Below, piece by piece: positions 1-10,249 of a stretch of DNA of 50,705 nucleotides. The notes below the pieces were generated by a model. It saw only the letters and a program-made list of their open reading frames with translations, was not told the DNA's origin and ran no database searches. Origin of the DNA: Cytophagales bacterium (GTDB lineage Bacteria > Bacteroidota > Bacteroidia > Cytophagales > Bernardetiaceae); contig RDZD01000032.1 of the NCBI GenBank assembly GCA_004293815.1, forward strand, positions 1 to 50,705. Direction: 5' to 3'. Each line of letters starts with the position of its first letter. Position 1 is the first letter of the stretch. Made by a program: the position numbers and the translations under genes.

Positions 1-40
1 TAAAATCTGTCAGCTAGACAAGTTCTAGAAACTCAATGAA

Positions 41-83
41 AGAAGCAGTCCCGATTGTAAAAACTTGGGACTGCTTCTTTTAT
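41..83 (+). terminator. Rho-independent terminator of a gene left of the window
   Basis: A perfect 12-bp stem (41-52 pairs with 67-78) with a 14-nt loop is followed by a T-rich stretch on the plus strand. No plus-strand gene precedes it inside the window, so it probably ends a gene beyond the left edge. Confidence 0.75.
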
Positions 84-155
84 TTTTGGGTGGGAATATA
101 CCGGATAAAGTGATAGGGAGGACTTTTTGCTAAATTCCTAAAGATGTACTTATAT

Positions 156-205
156 CTAAAAAACCCAGTCTATTTGCAAAATGCCAAATAGACTGGGCTT
201 TTTAA
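156..205 (-). terminator. Terminator of metY, possibly bidirectional
   Basis: A perfect 12-bp stem (164-175 with 186-197) is flanked by an A run at 158-163 and a T run at 199-203, so each strand has a U tail. On the minus strand it lies about 25 bp past the metY stop codon and should end that transcript. Confidence 0.8.
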
Positions 206-220
206 TTTTAGGTTATTGCT

Positions 221-1696
<1,476 letters not shown>

Positions 1697-1804
1697 TTAA
1701 CAGCAACAACAACACAAAGCTAGACTAGTAGCATGTAATGCATCAGGAAAGGTTTGCTGAAGACCAGAGTGCGCCCTAGGGCTAGAGATAACAGAGTTTT
1801 GCAT
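1697..1804 (-). CDS. 35-residue polycysteine leader peptide upstream of metY
   Basis: A short open frame starts at ATG 1802-1804 and stops at TAA 1697-1699. Its last residues are Leu-Ala-Leu followed by five consecutive Cys codons (TGT TGT TGT TGC TGT) directly before the stop. The stop is 156 nt upstream of the metY start on the same strand. A run of codons for the pathway product at the end of a small ORF is the hallmark of ribosome-mediated attenuation, and polycysteine uORFs before sulfur-metabolism genes are described in mycobacteria. Function here is inference. No U-tailed terminator follows the ORF, so control could act on translation or through Rho. It is too short to judge by codon bias. 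Confidence 0.7.
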   Translation of the reverse strand: MQNSVISSPRAHSGLQQTFPDALHATSLALCCCCC

Positions 1805-2010
1805 GGCAATAAATTTTATGGTTATAGTTCCTAACTACATTAGGCAGGATTTAACACCTTTTGAGAGGGAATGAACCTTTCATAGGTTGTTAGTCTTTCA
1901 CAGAGCCTGTTCTCTCTAGACTTCTTTATAAGCCAAAAAACTCTGATTTTTAAGCGTGTCAATGATAGATTCTTTGACACACGAAAAGGTGGAGTACCTT
2001 TTGGACACTG
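1805..2010 (-). promoter_or_regulatory. Structured 5' leader of the metY transcript
   Basis: Downstream of the predicted promoter the minus-strand RNA can form two perfect 7-bp hairpins: 1996-2002 with 1984-1990 (AAAAGGT/ACCTTTT, 5-nt loop) and 1974-1980 with 1956-1962 (GTGTCAA/TTGACAC). It does not show the conserved SAM-I core. No known riboswitch was recognised. The rest of the gap up to 2332 holds only the two promoter candidates. Confidence 0.35.
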
Positions 2011-2042
2011 CAAATGTAGATGAGGCATTTTTCTCAACCAAA
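2011..2042 (-). promoter_or_regulatory. Bacteroidota-type promoter for the metY leader transcript
   Basis: On the minus strand TTTG (2042-2039), a 20-nt spacer and TACATTTG (2018-2011) match the Bacteroidota -33 TTTG / -7 TAnnTTTG consensus. Transcription would start near 2004, giving a leader of about 460 nt that includes the polycysteine ORF. Confidence 0.6.
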
Positions 2043-2261
2043 TCTGAAGAGAATTTTTTTTGAATATATTTTGTCAAATTTTACAGGGCGGTGTTTTGTA
2101 AAGTTCTATTCTGTCTCCAAGATGTATGATTAGCAAACAAAGCCTTAGATATTTTACTAGCTAAGCCGTAGCCAAGCTACAAACAAAATAATAGGTTTTA
2201 AGTTTTATGGTGGGTTAAAGGGTGTCAAACACCGTAAAAAGCCTCTAATAGTTGCAAAATA

Positions 2262-2269
2262 TACTTTTG
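2262..2269 (+). promoter_or_regulatory. Possible -7 element for the queuosine-precursor transporter
   Basis: TACTTTTG fits TAnnTTTG and lies about 65 bp before the ATG at 2333, but no TTG is found at the right distance upstream. Only half of the consensus is present. Confidence 0.3.
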
Positions 2270-2332
2270 GGTATTACCTTGCCGTTATTCAGATGATTAG
2301 ATAGTCTCTTTTTTCAAATAGCATGTTCTCTA

Positions 2333-3184
2333 ATGAGCCAATCAAGTATTCCCATTATCAATCAAACCCCTTCAGATGCTGTAACGGGTAAAACTCAGCG
2401 CAATATTGATAAGGAAAATAGCCGTAAGAACACCTTGTTCGTTGTGCTGACGGGAATCTTTCTGACCAATGCCCTTCTGGCCGAAATCATAGGCACTAAG
2501 ATTTTTTCATTGGAAAGTGCCTTGGGCGTGCCTGCTGCGGGCATCAAACTTTGGGCAGACCATGCTCTCAATTTTGACCTCACTTGTGGGGTGGTACTAT
2601 GGCCTGTAGTGTTCATAACGACTGATATCATTAACGAATACTATGGTAAATCTGGTGTGAGAAGGATTTCTTTGCTTACGGTCTTTTTCATTTCTTACGT
2701 TTTTATGATGATTTGGGTCATTACAGAGCTTCCTCCTGCCGATTTTTGGGTGGATTTACACAAACCCACCAATATCAATGAGGCTTTCAATAGTATTTTT
2801 CTGCAAAGTTTAGGTATCATTATTGGCTCTATCACCGCGTTTTTGATAGGTCAGGCACTTGATGTAATTGCTTTTCAGTGGCTTAGAAAGTTTACAGGTA
2901 GTAAAAATATTTGGCTCCGTGCCACAGGCTCTACGCTTTTTTCTCAGCTCATAGACAGCTTTGTGGTATTGGGAATCGCGTTTTATTTGTTTGGCGAGCC
3001 ACGATGGGAGCTTTCGCAACTGCTTTCGGTGGGTGTAGTAAACTATATCTACAAGTTTTCTGTAGCGATATGTCTTACTCCAGTGCTTTATGGAGCACAT
3101 TACCTCATAGACCATTATCTGGGCAAAGAAAATGCTGAAAGAATGATAGAAGAGGCCAGTCAAAGCTCCTTTGTGTCCTCTTAG
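2333..3184 (+). CDS. Queuosine precursor transporter, YhhQ family
   Basis: Inner-membrane carrier of the YhhQ/VUT (DUF165) family, which imports queuosine precursors such as preQ0/preQ1 for tRNA modification. The 283-residue protein starts with a hydrophilic tail of about 33 residues, then several hydrophobic segments beginning near residue 34 (LFVVLTGIFLTNALLAEIIG). The family signature WPVVFITTDIINEYYG lies near residues 89-104, and IGSITAFLIGQ and FSQLIDSFVVLGIAF follow in later helices. The long polar N-terminus is usual in Bacteroidota members. No que genes are beside it. The family call is firm. The exact substrate is from family knowledge. Confidence 0.88.
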   Translation: MSQSSIPIINQTPSDAVTGKTQRNIDKENSRKNTLFVVLTGIFLTNALLAEIIGTKIFSLESALGVPAAGIKLWADHALNFDLTCGVVLWPVVFITTDIINEYYGKSGVRRISLLTVFFISYVFMMIWVITELPPADFWVDLHKPTNINEAFNSIFLQSLGIIIGSITAFLIGQALDVIAFQWLRKFTGSKNIWLRATGSTLFSQLIDSFVVLGIAFYLFGEPRWELSQLLSVGVVNYIYKFSVAICLTPVLYGAHYLIDHYLGKENAERMIEEASQSSFVSS

Positions 3185-3425
3185 CCTTTTGGTCATGATC
3201 TGTTTTTTTTAATTCGATGTTCATGAAAGTGTATTTCGGTTAGTCTTGCCAGAAAATTTGATGCATGCATAAAAGCAATAGTTCTGTTTTGGATTCAGAG
3301 CAAAACGAAAACACTCAGAACTTGCTAGTTTTTGATGTTCAAAATAGAATTGAGTTTTAACTTATATGCTAAGCCACCGATATTTTATTTAACTTACGGG
3401 CTTTAAGTCTTTAGCAGGAAGGAAA

Positions 3426-4970
3426 ATGTCTATAGCGAAAACTTTTGGTGGGAGCGTGCTCGGTGTGAATGCCCGCATCATTACGGTAGAGGTAAATGTG
3501 CTCTCTGGCACTCGTCTTTTTATTGTGGGGCTGCCTGATAGCGCGGTTAAGGAGAGCGAACAGCGCGTGGAATCTGCCATCAAACATTATGGTTTCAAGT
3601 TGCCGCGTCAAAAAACGGTCATCAATCTAGCACCAGCTGATGTTAAAAAAGAAGGCTCCGCTTATGATCTGCCCATTGCTTTAGGAATTTTGCAAGCCTC
3701 CGATCAGATGCATGCACGTGATTTGGAGCAATATGTTGTTCTGGGTGAGCTGGCTCTGGACGGCAAGTTACGCCCTATCAAGGGGGTACTACCAATAGCC
3801 ATAGAGGCTAGAAAAGAGGGTTTTAAGGGTTTTATTTTGCCCAAAGAAAACGCTGTAGAAGCTGCTATTGTCAATAACCTAGACATTATTGGTGTAGAAA
3901 ACTTGATTGAGGCCGTAGAGTACTTGGAAGGCAACTCATCGATTAAGCCCTTGCAATACGATACCAGAGAGTTATTTGCCTTGCATCAAAACGATTATGA
4001 TACAGATTTTGCAGATGTTCAGGGGCAAGAAAACATCAAAAGAGCCTTAGAAATAGCTGCCGCAGGAGGGCATAATGTCATTATGATAGGGCCGCCCGGT
4101 GCAGGCAAAACCATGTTGGCTAAACGTTTTCCAAGTATTTTACCTCCCTTGAGCCTTTTGGAAGCTCTCGAAACCACCAAGATACACTCTGTGGCGGGCA
4201 AGCTAGGCAGTGGCGCGTCTTTGATTGCCACAAGGCCCTACCGCTCACCTCACCACACTATCAGCGATGTGGCCTTGGTAGGTGGGGGAGGCAATCCTCA
4301 GCCTGGCGAAATCTCACTGGCACATAACGGCGTATTATTTTTGGATGAGCTTCCTGAGTTTAAAAGAACTGTTCTAGAAGTGCTTAGGCAGCCTTTGGAG
4401 GAAAGGCGCGTAACCATTTCCCGCGCCAAAAATTCAGTAGATTTTCCAGCAAGCTTCATTCTTCTTGCTAGTATGAATCCCTGTCCTTGCGGCTATTTTA
4501 ACCATCCCGAAAAGGCTTGTGTATGCCCTAACGGCAGTGTACAGCGGTATATGAATAAAGTGAGTGGCCCTTTACTAGACCGGATAGATTTGCACGTAGA
4601 GGTTACACCTGTGTCTTTTGACCAGATGACAGCCAACCAAAGAACCGTAAGCAGTGCAGAAATTAGAAATCGAGTCATTAAGGCCAGACAAATTCAAGAT
4701 AGACGCTTTAAAGACATGGAAGGCATTTACGCCAACGCTATGATGCCCTCACAAATGGTCAAAAAAGTGTGTAATTTGAATCAAGAAAGCAAGCAAAAAC
4801 TTAAGCTTGCCATGGAAAAATTTGGGCTTTCGGCACGTGCCTACGACCGTATTTTGAAAGTGGCTCGCACGATTGCTGATTTAGAGGGGTCTCCTGAGCT
4901 TCTCACAGACCACATCAGCGAGGCTATTTTGTATAGAAGCCTAGATCGTAGTGAATGGGGAAGTCAATAA
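3426..4970 (+). CDS. comM: YifB/ComM-family AAA+ ATPase (Mg-chelatase-like)
   Basis: Homologous to ComM, a hexameric helicase that promotes branch migration during natural transformation. Residues 1-170 form the N-terminal ChlI-type domain (SIAKTFGGSVLGVNARIITVEV). The AAA+ module has Walker A GPPGAGKT near residues 222-229, Walker B LFLDELPEF near 305, and the sensor strand FILLASMNPCPCGYFN followed by a Cys-rich ACVCP loop. The Mg-chelatase C-terminal domain follows and ends with ISEAILYRSLDR. At 514 residues it has the family length. A purine-rich AGGAAGG stands before the ATG. No competence genes are adjacent apart from a distant HhH protein at 25.5 kb. Confidence 0.92.
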   Translation: MSIAKTFGGSVLGVNARIITVEVNVLSGTRLFIVGLPDSAVKESEQRVESAIKHYGFKLPRQKTVINLAPADVKKEGSAYDLPIALGILQASDQMHARDLEQYVVLGELALDGKLRPIKGVLPIAIEARKEGFKGFILPKENAVEAAIVNNLDIIGVENLIEAVEYLEGNSSIKPLQYDTRELFALHQNDYDTDFADVQGQENIKRALEIAAAGGHNVIMIGPPGAGKTMLAKRFPSILPPLSLLEALETTKIHSVAGKLGSGASLIATRPYRSPHHTISDVALVGGGGNPQPGEISLAHNGVLFLDELPEFKRTVLEVLRQPLEERRVTISRAKNSVDFPASFILLASMNPCPCGYFNHPEKACVCPNGSVQRYMNKVSGPLLDRIDLHVEVTPVSFDQMTANQRTVSSAEIRNRVIKARQIQDRRFKDMEGIYANAMMPSQMVKKVCNLNQESKQKLKLAMEKFGLSARAYDRILKVARTIADLEGSPELLTDHISEAILYRSLDRSEWGSQ

Positions 4971-4988
4971 TGGGCTGTCTGTATTTGG

Positions 4989-5438
4989 CTAGTCTATTTG
5001 ATACACGATTTTATACATATCTGGCAGCGGGGCATCACCTTTCAATCCATAGTCACTGATTACGTAGGTTCGCTTAGTGGTATAAATAACAGTCTTTGAG
5101 CTTGGCTGATCCACATGCTCAACCTTGTAATGAGATTTTAGCTTATTTAGATCTGAAGTTTGTACTAATTTTAGCAGAGTTGCCATTTTCGCCTTACTGA
5201 GCTGGTATAAGGAATCTTTATAAGCTGGATTATAGTATGATTTTACACAAAGGCTGGTATCTTTTAAAAAATCAATTTTGGCATCGATTGACGGAAAATT
5301 GTCCGATTCAACACCAAATGCGCTCAAATTCATCTCAATTTTAAGAACGACTTCTGAGCTTGTTCTTGGTGGCATATTGTTGGATGTCAAATTTGTCCAC
5401 GCTAAGAAAAGCAATAAGAGGAACAAGTGCCGTGTCAT
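4989..5438 (-). CDS. Exported hypothetical protein
   Basis: A 149-residue protein with an N-terminal hydrophobic signal (residues 1-20, MTRHLFLLLLFLAW) and no lipobox Cys, so a periplasmic or surface location is likely. The mature part is a single small domain with SDNFPSIDAKIDF near residue 45 and a C-terminal TYVISDYGLKGDAPLPDMYKIV stretch, a pattern I associate with uncharacterised Bacteroidota secreted proteins. No catalytic motif is visible. It lies 90 bp downstream of the glycosyltransferase gene on the same strand and converges with comM, 18 bp away. Function unknown. Confidence 0.7.
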   Translation of the reverse strand: MTRHLFLLLLFLAWTNLTSNNMPPRTSSEVVLKIEMNLSAFGVESDNFPSIDAKIDFLKDTSLCVKSYYNPAYKDSLYQLSKAKMATLLKLVQTSDLNKLKSHYKVEHVDQPSSKTVIYTTKRTYVISDYGLKGDAPLPDMYKIVYQID

Positions 5439-5528
5439 GTTAAAAAGGTCTGATTTTCTATATAAAATTTAAGCAAGATAACTAAAAAAAAATCGCTATC
5501 GCTCTGCATTTTAGATGCGAGACCAAAA

Positions 5529-6245
5529 CTAATTAATTTTCAGAGCAATTTTTAAATGAATCCAAAGTGTTTTGACAAGGCCGAAATGAGATTTTAGAAT
5601 TCTAAAACGCTCTAGCAGAGAAGCTTTTTTACGTTTGGAGGAGAGTCCCCCCGCTGCAAAATGACAGAGATCCTCTCCCACATACAAGCTCTGATGAACG
5701 TTGCGCAGCGAACGCAGACACCAGTCTATGTCGCCTGCTAGTACCCAACGCAAATCGTATAGCTCAGCCGCCGCTCGGCGTAAAATCATAGACTGATGAC
5801 AAACGATCATGCCTTGTTCAAAGCTCTGCCAGCTAAGCGTGTGCGGCGTTTTTTTGTGCCAAGCGCGTAAGCTACCGTCGGTTTGTACCACTTTAGCTTC
5901 GCCATAAATCAAATCTTGATTTTGATAATTTTTAAAGGCTCTTTCCAAGGTTTGGGGTGTGGGAATGATGTCACCAGCATGTAAAAACCACACAAATTCG
6001 CCAGTGGATAATTTTAGCCCTTTGTTCATGGCATCGTACAAATTCTTATCTTTTTCCGACACCCAAGTTTGTATACGCGAGGAGTATTGTCTAATGACTT
6101 CTGGGGTTTGGTCAGTAGAAAGGCCATCTACCACCACATACTCGATATTGGGGTAGGTCTGAGCCTGCACGCTTTGGATAGTTTTTGCTAGAGCCTGAGG
6201 CGCATTTCTCACCACGGTGATAATAGAAATCAAAGGTTGAGACAC
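5529..6245 (-). CDS. Family 2 glycosyltransferase
   Basis: Cytosolic GT-A glycosyltransferase using a nucleotide sugar, probably for a surface polysaccharide or glycolipid. The 238 residues show the GT2 start ISIITVVRNAPQALAKTIQSV, the nucleotide-binding Asp in VVDGLSTDQT (D40), the subfamily motif SEKDKNLYDAMNKG (63-76), and HAGD (89-92) at the metal-binding DxD position. It matches the small WcaA-like GT2 group. The start codon lies 3 bp after the pdxJ stop, so the two are cotranscribed. The acceptor cannot be predicted. Confidence 0.88.
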   Translation of the reverse strand: MSQPLISIITVVRNAPQALAKTIQSVQAQTYPNIEYVVVDGLSTDQTPEVIRQYSSRIQTWVSEKDKNLYDAMNKGLKLSTGEFVWFLHAGDIIPTPQTLERAFKNYQNQDLIYGEAKVVQTDGSLRAWHKKTPHTLSWQSFEQGMIVCHQSMILRRAAAELYDLRWVLAGDIDWCLRSLRNVHQSLYVGEDLCHFAAGGLSSKRKKASLLERFRILKSHFGLVKTLWIHLKIALKIN

Positions 6246-6248
6246 TGT

Positions 6249-6968
6249 CTAAACTTTAAGAGCTTGTAAATAAGATTTTATGCTCGCCTCAAGACCCATA
6301 AACAGCGCGTCGCAGACTAGTGCATGTCCAATAGAAACCTCAAGCAAATGTGGAACATTCTGCTTAAAAAAAGCTAGATTTTGTGTGTCTAAGTCGTGTC
6401 CAGCATTGATGCCTAGTCCTAAGCTGTTGGCCAGTTTTGCAGATTCGGTATAAGGCTGTACAGCTTTGTGAGGATCCTGTAAAAAGCCATGAGCATAAGC
6501 TTCTGTGTAAAGCTCTATGCGATCTGTGCCCACTAGCGCAGCTCCTTCTATAAATTTGGGCTGGGGATCAATAAAAATAGAACTTCTCACGCCTAGACTT
6601 TTGAGTTCTGCAATCACTTCTTGCAGGTAAATGCGATGCGTGATTGTATCCCAACCTGCATTTGAAGTGAGTACTGCATCGCCGTCAGGTACTAGAGTGG
6701 CTTGCTTGGGCTTTAGTGTTCTGACCAGCTCCATGAAACGCCCTTTTTGAGGATTGCCTTCAATGTTGAGTTCGGTGGTAATAAAAGGCATGATTTCAAG
6801 AACATCTTGATAGCGTATGTGGCGTTCGTCGGGGCGAGGGTGAACGGTAATGCCTTCTGCACCAAATTGTTGACATAATTTAGTACAGGAAACTAAATCT
6901 GGATTGTTGCCGCCTCGTGCATTGCGTAGAGTGGCAAATTTATTGATATTAACGCTTAGTTTAGTCAT
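6249..6968 (-). CDS. pdxJ: Pyridoxine 5'-phosphate synthase
   Basis: Last step of the DXP-dependent vitamin B6 pathway: condenses 3-amino-2-oxopropyl phosphate with deoxyxylulose 5-phosphate to give pyridoxine 5'-phosphate. A single TIM barrel of 239 residues, the normal length. Seen are NINKFATLRNARGG (7-20), the catalytic His in ITVHPRPDERH (H43), TELNIEGNP with Glu70, ATLVPDGDAVLTSNAGW, and GLGINAGHDL near residue 190. It lies 13 bp downstream of the large TPR gene and 3 bp upstream of the glycosyltransferase, so it is in the middle of an operon. Confidence 0.96.
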   Translation of the reverse strand: MTKLSVNINKFATLRNARGGNNPDLVSCTKLCQQFGAEGITVHPRPDERHIRYQDVLEIMPFITTELNIEGNPQKGRFMELVRTLKPKQATLVPDGDAVLTSNAGWDTITHRIYLQEVIAELKSLGVRSSIFIDPQPKFIEGAALVGTDRIELYTEAYAHGFLQDPHKAVQPYTESAKLANSLGLGINAGHDLDTQNLAFFKQNVPHLLEVSIGHALVCDALFMGLEASIKSYLQALKV

Positions 6969-6981
6969 TTTTTACTTTGGT

Positions 6982-9900
6982 TTACTTTCCGCCAAGGCTC
7001 TTCCATTGAGCTTTAAAGCCCTGTGAGAATTTTTTAGCGGCCTCGCCTTTTGGCAGAACATATTTTAGCAATACATCCTTTGCTTTGAGAGATTTATTAA
7101 ACTCTTTAGCAGCAATCTGCTCACCTGCACGGTAGAGGTCATAAACATTGGATGTTTTATTGACGAGTGTGTTGAGTATTTGCAGCGTAGATTTAAGATC
7201 ACTACGGCAAATTTCAGCAGCACAGAACTGCATACACTCTGCATTAGCATTCTGGGCGAGCCACTCAGGCAATGGCAAATGAACGAGATTAAAGCGGGTT
7301 TTGAGCTGTCTCTCTACAAACCATAAATCTGCTTTTTGATAAAGCCCAAGTGTGTTGGCATGAGTGTTTTGTTTGATGCTAAGCAAAGCTTTGGTCATAA
7401 TATCTTGATAATCTGCTGCATCTAGGTGCTCAGCGCGTAAGTTTTCAATATCTTTGGTGTTGGGCGCACAGTCTTTATTCTGTTTGGCCTGTGCGAGAGC
7501 TTTGTCTAAGTTTTGCACTGCTAAATCAAACTGCTTGGATTCAATATGCTTACGCGAAGTGGCTACCTGAGCGAGTAGTTCTTGTTCCATGCGTTCGCAA
7601 TATTTTTTAGCTATACTGGCTTCCAATTCTTTAAACTCTCGGGCAGTGTTGGCAGAGGGCTGTATACCATTTTGTTGACCAATTTGCAAAATGGATTGGG
7701 TTTTTCGCATAGCGGCTTCTAAAGTAGCTGTTTTAGAAGCCATTTCGCGCATGGTTGGCAATTCTTTTTGAATGAGTTTATCATAAGCCTGCACCATACC
7801 GTCACGTGCTTGTGTGGCTAGTTTGGTAAAGTCTGTTGCTGTGATTGTGCCTGATACGGCATTTTTAGCTGCACTAAGGCACTCAATTTCTTTGGCATAA
7901 TCTTGCACGTCTTGCGCTTGTTTGGCAATGCCTGTGTGTGCCTGAAAGCTCAAACGCTGGCATTTGACGTTAGACTCGTTACGAAATTGTACGTCTTTGA
8001 GGGTTTGCGCCAAACGAATAGATTTGAGTGCGTCTTCATAGCCCTTGCTGCTAAGGGCTTTGCTGGCCATATTGAGAAGGTCTTCGTAAATAAGCGTAGG
8101 CTCGGTACCTAAACTATTGAGCTTGTTTTGGCGAATTTTTTGAGCATTCTTCTGAGCAAAATCATTGGCTGCCAAAAGCTGTTCTGCTGCCGCTTCAGTT
8201 TGGCCAGCTTTGCGTTTTTGGGCTGCATTTTCCAAATAGTTATTGTATTGGGCTTCGTTGGCTGTTTGCTGCAAGTCTTGATAAGTTGGAGAGGGGGTAA
8301 TTTCGTCATACTGCTTATCTAAAACATCGGCATCTGCTATGAGTTGCGTGGCTTTGCTGAAGTTTTTGGTTTGCATTAGCTTAGAAGCTTGAGAAAGATG
8401 CGCATTGTAAAGTTCCTGTAGGAGCTTTTTATAGACACCAAGGTCTTTAATTTCCTCTTCATTGCCTTCTCTGAATGCCTGCGCTTGTTTAAAATGATCT
8501 GCCGCGGCTATAAAGTCATTGGCGGTAGTGGCTTGCTTGCCTTTTTCCAAAAACTCATTATACTGAGCCGTTTTTACAGCAGAAATGGCTGCCAACACTT
8601 TATCATCGCACTTTTCTTGCAGCATGTTCTGCGCACAAATTTGTGTAGCGATGGTCAAATCGTTGAGCGCGTCGCTGTACTTTTTCTGATTTCTGAGCAC
8701 TTCGGAGCGGCTGAGAGCTGCACCAAAAAGGTCTTTATAGGCATCAATCAGAATACTATAATCTGGAATATTTTGTTTGTTTTGACTCAAGAACTCTTTG
8801 GCTTCGCCAATCATAGTGGCGGCAGTATTAAGGTTTTGAGCAAAAATTTCTTCACGTACCTGCATCACCAAATACTCCATTTTACCGCTGGCTGCCTGAA
8901 CTACTTTTTCTTGAATTTCGTTGCGGCAGTTGCGATAACCGTATATTTTTTCACAAATTTGGCTGGCTTTTTCATATTCTTTGAGCGACTTATCAAACTC
9001 TAAGTCACGAAATTCTTTGTTGCCTTTATTCACGTGGTAGGCTACAATGTCGCTGTAAAGATCATTAATAAAGCTTTCGGCCTGATAGTCTACCTCTGTA
9101 TTTCGGCGGGTATAATCCAGTTTGCGTTCTGCTGCATCAAAATCACCATTCATGTAGGCAATACGCGCTAGCTGAAAGTGCGCCAGTGCAAAGTTTTCTT
9201 TTTGCTGTATGGCTTTCTGAAACATCTGTGAGGCGGCGTTTTCTTGGCCGTTATTGAGATGCGTCATGCCTTGTTGGTAATACAACTCATGTATGTTCTG
9301 CTTAGTGGACTCTAAGCTGCTTTTTTTATCGTTGAGTTGCTGCTGGAGCTGGGCATATTCTGCTTGAAAACCAATGGGATCATAGGTGTTTAAATCCAAG
9401 TCCTTTGAAAAGCGTTGGAGGTTTTGTATTTGTCTTTCCAAAAAAACGAGTTCTCTTTGGTTGGTCTCGAGTTTGGCAGGATCCGCAAAGCTGACATTTT
9501 GGAGTTTTGTGCGGAGGTTGGCCATGCCAATTTTTTGTTCGTAATAGGTGTCAATAAGGCCAGTAATAAAGTCAAAGTGCTCTTTGGCTGCAGCATTATA
9601 GCCAATGCTAAGCTTTTGCAGCTTAATTTTTATTTTGTTGAGCTCAGCCTCGCCCTCTACAAAAGGAATAAAGGTTACAAAAACGCCTTGGTCATTGGCA
9701 GGTGAATTATTGAAGACTTTAAGTATGGACTCCGATGTGCCCACGTCTTTCTTAGCCTCAAAAGAATAAATTGTAGGCACAAGAAAGTTGCTGATATTGA
9801 AGCCTCTATAAGATGTTTCTCCTTTTACCTCTAGGGGTTTGAGCTGTATTTTGGCTTCGTAGCTAATGCCAGCTCGGCCTTCCAACGCCACCCTCACATA

Positions 9901-10107
9901 TTTCTCGAGCGATATGACCAGTTCTACTGTATTGAGAGGCTTTCCGTTACTTTGAGCAAGTCTGTTTAAGATATCATTGAGATAGGTATTGTTGGCAAGA
10001 TTATACTTTACCAAGAAAGTTTCTTTGTCTGTATTTTCAGACATGGCGGTTTGTGCCCACAAGGGTAACACACATAAACTCAAAACCAAGGCACTTAAAA
10101 ACTTCAT
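6982..10107 (-). CDS. Large exported TPR / coiled-coil repeat protein
   Basis: A 1041-residue protein starting with a clear signal peptide (MKFLSALVLSLCVLPLWAQ) at ATG 10105-10107. The frame is open to an ATG at 10212, but that start would place 35 polar residues before the signal. After about 220 residues of mixed structure come long helical repeats of TPR type, for example GQENAASQMFQKAIQQKENFALAHFQ and ANDFIAAADHFKQAQAF, with repeated ALNDL, AEQLL and SKGYEDALKS units. It is probably periplasmic or outer-membrane-attached and a protein-protein scaffold. It is the first gene before pdxJ (13-bp gap). No enzymatic motif is seen and the function is unknown. Confidence 0.8.
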   Translation of the reverse strand: MKFLSALVLSLCVLPLWAQTAMSENTDKETFLVKYNLANNTYLNDILNRLAQSNGKPLNTVELVISLEKYVRVALEGRAGISYEAKIQLKPLEVKGETSYRGFNISNFLVPTIYSFEAKKDVGTSESILKVFNNSPANDQGVFVTFIPFVEGEAELNKIKIKLQKLSIGYNAAAKEHFDFITGLIDTYYEQKIGMANLRTKLQNVSFADPAKLETNQRELVFLERQIQNLQRFSKDLDLNTYDPIGFQAEYAQLQQQLNDKKSSLESTKQNIHELYYQQGMTHLNNGQENAASQMFQKAIQQKENFALAHFQLARIAYMNGDFDAAERKLDYTRRNTEVDYQAESFINDLYSDIVAYHVNKGNKEFRDLEFDKSLKEYEKASQICEKIYGYRNCRNEIQEKVVQAASGKMEYLVMQVREEIFAQNLNTAATMIGEAKEFLSQNKQNIPDYSILIDAYKDLFGAALSRSEVLRNQKKYSDALNDLTIATQICAQNMLQEKCDDKVLAAISAVKTAQYNEFLEKGKQATTANDFIAAADHFKQAQAFREGNEEEIKDLGVYKKLLQELYNAHLSQASKLMQTKNFSKATQLIADADVLDKQYDEITPSPTYQDLQQTANEAQYNNYLENAAQKRKAGQTEAAAEQLLAANDFAQKNAQKIRQNKLNSLGTEPTLIYEDLLNMASKALSSKGYEDALKSIRLAQTLKDVQFRNESNVKCQRLSFQAHTGIAKQAQDVQDYAKEIECLSAAKNAVSGTITATDFTKLATQARDGMVQAYDKLIQKELPTMREMASKTATLEAAMRKTQSILQIGQQNGIQPSANTAREFKELEASIAKKYCERMEQELLAQVATSRKHIESKQFDLAVQNLDKALAQAKQNKDCAPNTKDIENLRAEHLDAADYQDIMTKALLSIKQNTHANTLGLYQKADLWFVERQLKTRFNLVHLPLPEWLAQNANAECMQFCAAEICRSDLKSTLQILNTLVNKTSNVYDLYRAGEQIAAKEFNKSLKAKDVLLKYVLPKGEAAKKFSQGFKAQWKSLGGK

Positions 10108-10249
10108 AAGCGGAACAAATAGCTTAATTCTAGATGATTTTTTGTAGGATAATAACTTTTTTTTATCAAAGTACAGGGTTGTTACTTGATTGGTGTTATA
10201 GGCTATAAACACTCAGATTGCATTATTTTTTGGTATTTTTATTAGGGGG

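Noticed and set aside
1840..2037. 65-codon minus-strand open frame in the metY leader
   Set aside because: It begins inside the predicted promoter and shows no domain or conserved start context.
8485..9003. 172-codon plus-strand frame inside the TPR gene
   Set aside because: It is antisense to a strongly coding helical-repeat gene and its translation is Phe/Leu-rich without family features.
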